From: Frigidibacter albus
Lineage (GTDB): Bacteria; Pseudomonadota; Alphaproteobacteria; Rhodobacterales; Rhodobacteraceae
NCBI RefSeq assembly: GCF_009908165.1
Contig: NZ_JAAAUC010000004.1
Location: forward strand, 62,001-126,000
Length of the DNA: 64,000 nt
Reading direction: 5' to 3'
Below, piece after piece: positions 63,743-64,000 of this stretch (its first letter is position 1; the number at the start of each line of letters is the position of its first letter). The notes under the pieces were generated by a model. It made no database searches. It saw nothing but the letters and a program-made list of their open reading frames with translations, and was not told the origin of the DNA. The position numbers were made by a program, and so were the translations under genes.

Positions 63743-64000
63743 TCACACCTCCACCCAGACCGCAAATCCACATTCCTCCGTTTCGAACCCCAGATCGGGG
63801 GCGCGCAGCGGCACATCCGCCTCCATAACGTCCGCCTCCATGCCCGCATCCGGCCCGAACCGCGCCGTGACGATCAGCCGCCCCGCCACGAACGGCCATT
63901 CCGCCCGCAGCGCCCGCTCGCCCATGCGCGTGACGACAGGATCGCCCGCGCGGCCGGACTTCAGCAGCGGCACGATGCCCCCGGCCCGGAGCGCCAGCAG
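63743..64000 (-). CDS. treZ: Maltooligosyltrehalose trehalohydrolase, C-terminal fragment
   Basis: The final 85 codons, entering from the right edge of the window. The visible part (LRAGGIVPLLKSGRAGDP, WPFVAGRLIVTARFGPD, then PDLGFETEECGFAVWVEV) matches the C-terminal beta-sandwich of TreZ. Its position 2 bp before treY supports this. TreZ cuts trehalose from the product of TreY. The catalytic domain lies outside the window. Confidence 0.8.
   Translation of the reverse strand: MLALRAGGIVPLLKSGRAGDPVVTRMGERALRAEWPFVAGRLIVTARFGPDAGMEADVMEADVPLRAPDLGFETEECGFAVWVEV

Overview
The window is GC-rich bacterial chromosome (roughly two-thirds G+C by eye). Gene content and order point to an alphaproteobacterium of the Rhodobacteraceae (Rhodobacter, Gemmobacter or Tabrizicola type). 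Pointers are the dgt-argS-SPOR-nagZ-scpA-scpB string, a DksA with one cysteine, a CIO-type cytochrome bd with a DUF2474 small subunit, and small membrane proteins I associate with this family. These family assignments come from reading the proteins; no database search was run. Most of the window is core housekeeping sequence with short accessory insertions. I see no prophage, transposase or CRISPR array.

Layout. 1-6.8 kb: start of mfd, a membrane protein, hemB, a SYLF lipoprotein, a COQ10-like protein, hpt with a tiny overlapping membrane gene, a dihaem cytochrome c and a porin-like barrel. 6.8-14.2 kb: a minus-strand chromosome-maintenance operon (dgt, argS, SPOR protein, nagZ, scpA, scpB) facing erpA. 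14.3-18.1 kb: CNNM/CBS protein, an unidentified Rossmann-like protein, exonuclease III and ExoD. 18.2-19.0 kb: an AT-richer GIY-YIG gene wedged between a repeat and a flavin monooxygenase. 20.3-30.4 kb: dksA, a solo MoxR ATPase, a 3-hydroxyisobutyrate-dehydrogenase-like enzyme, penicillin acylase, sufE, a lipoprotein, rnd, purM-purN and a secreted protein. 31.3 kb: a CAU-anticodon tRNA. 31.4-32.6 kb: a decayed 5-oxoprolinase locus (pxpA-pxpC, pxpB gone).

33-36.9 kb: divergent GST/LysR pair and a two-gene membrane module with a ClpP-like protein. 37.2-41 kb: three-subunit molybdenum aldehyde oxidase. 41-44.6 kb: ada-like repair gene convergent with cydAB plus a DUF2474 gene. 44.8-47.8 kb: three-gene signalling operon (CHASE3 kinase, lone receiver, receiver-HWE kinase). 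48.3-54.2 kb: sodC, dadA and a YhaN/YhaO-like SMC-nuclease pair. 54.6-64 kb: storage-carbohydrate genes (glgC-glgX, then treZ-treY) separated by zinT with a Zur-type palindrome, an OXA-type beta-lactamase, a GNAT gene and an AT-richer HNH-like gene.

Two dispersed intergenic repeat families run through the window. Family 1 (about 120-210 bp, four copies near 5.1, 18.1, 48.0 and 54.4 kb) has a GTGCCCGCC/GGCGGGCAC hairpin framed by AAATTCTG/CAGAATTT arms. Family 2 (two copies near 2.6 and 21.8 kb, in opposite orientation) is a nested palindrome and lies between convergent genes both times, so it probably terminates transcription in both directions. The clearest unusual signals are the decayed pxp locus, the two repeat families, and the two compositionally foreign nuclease-fold genes.
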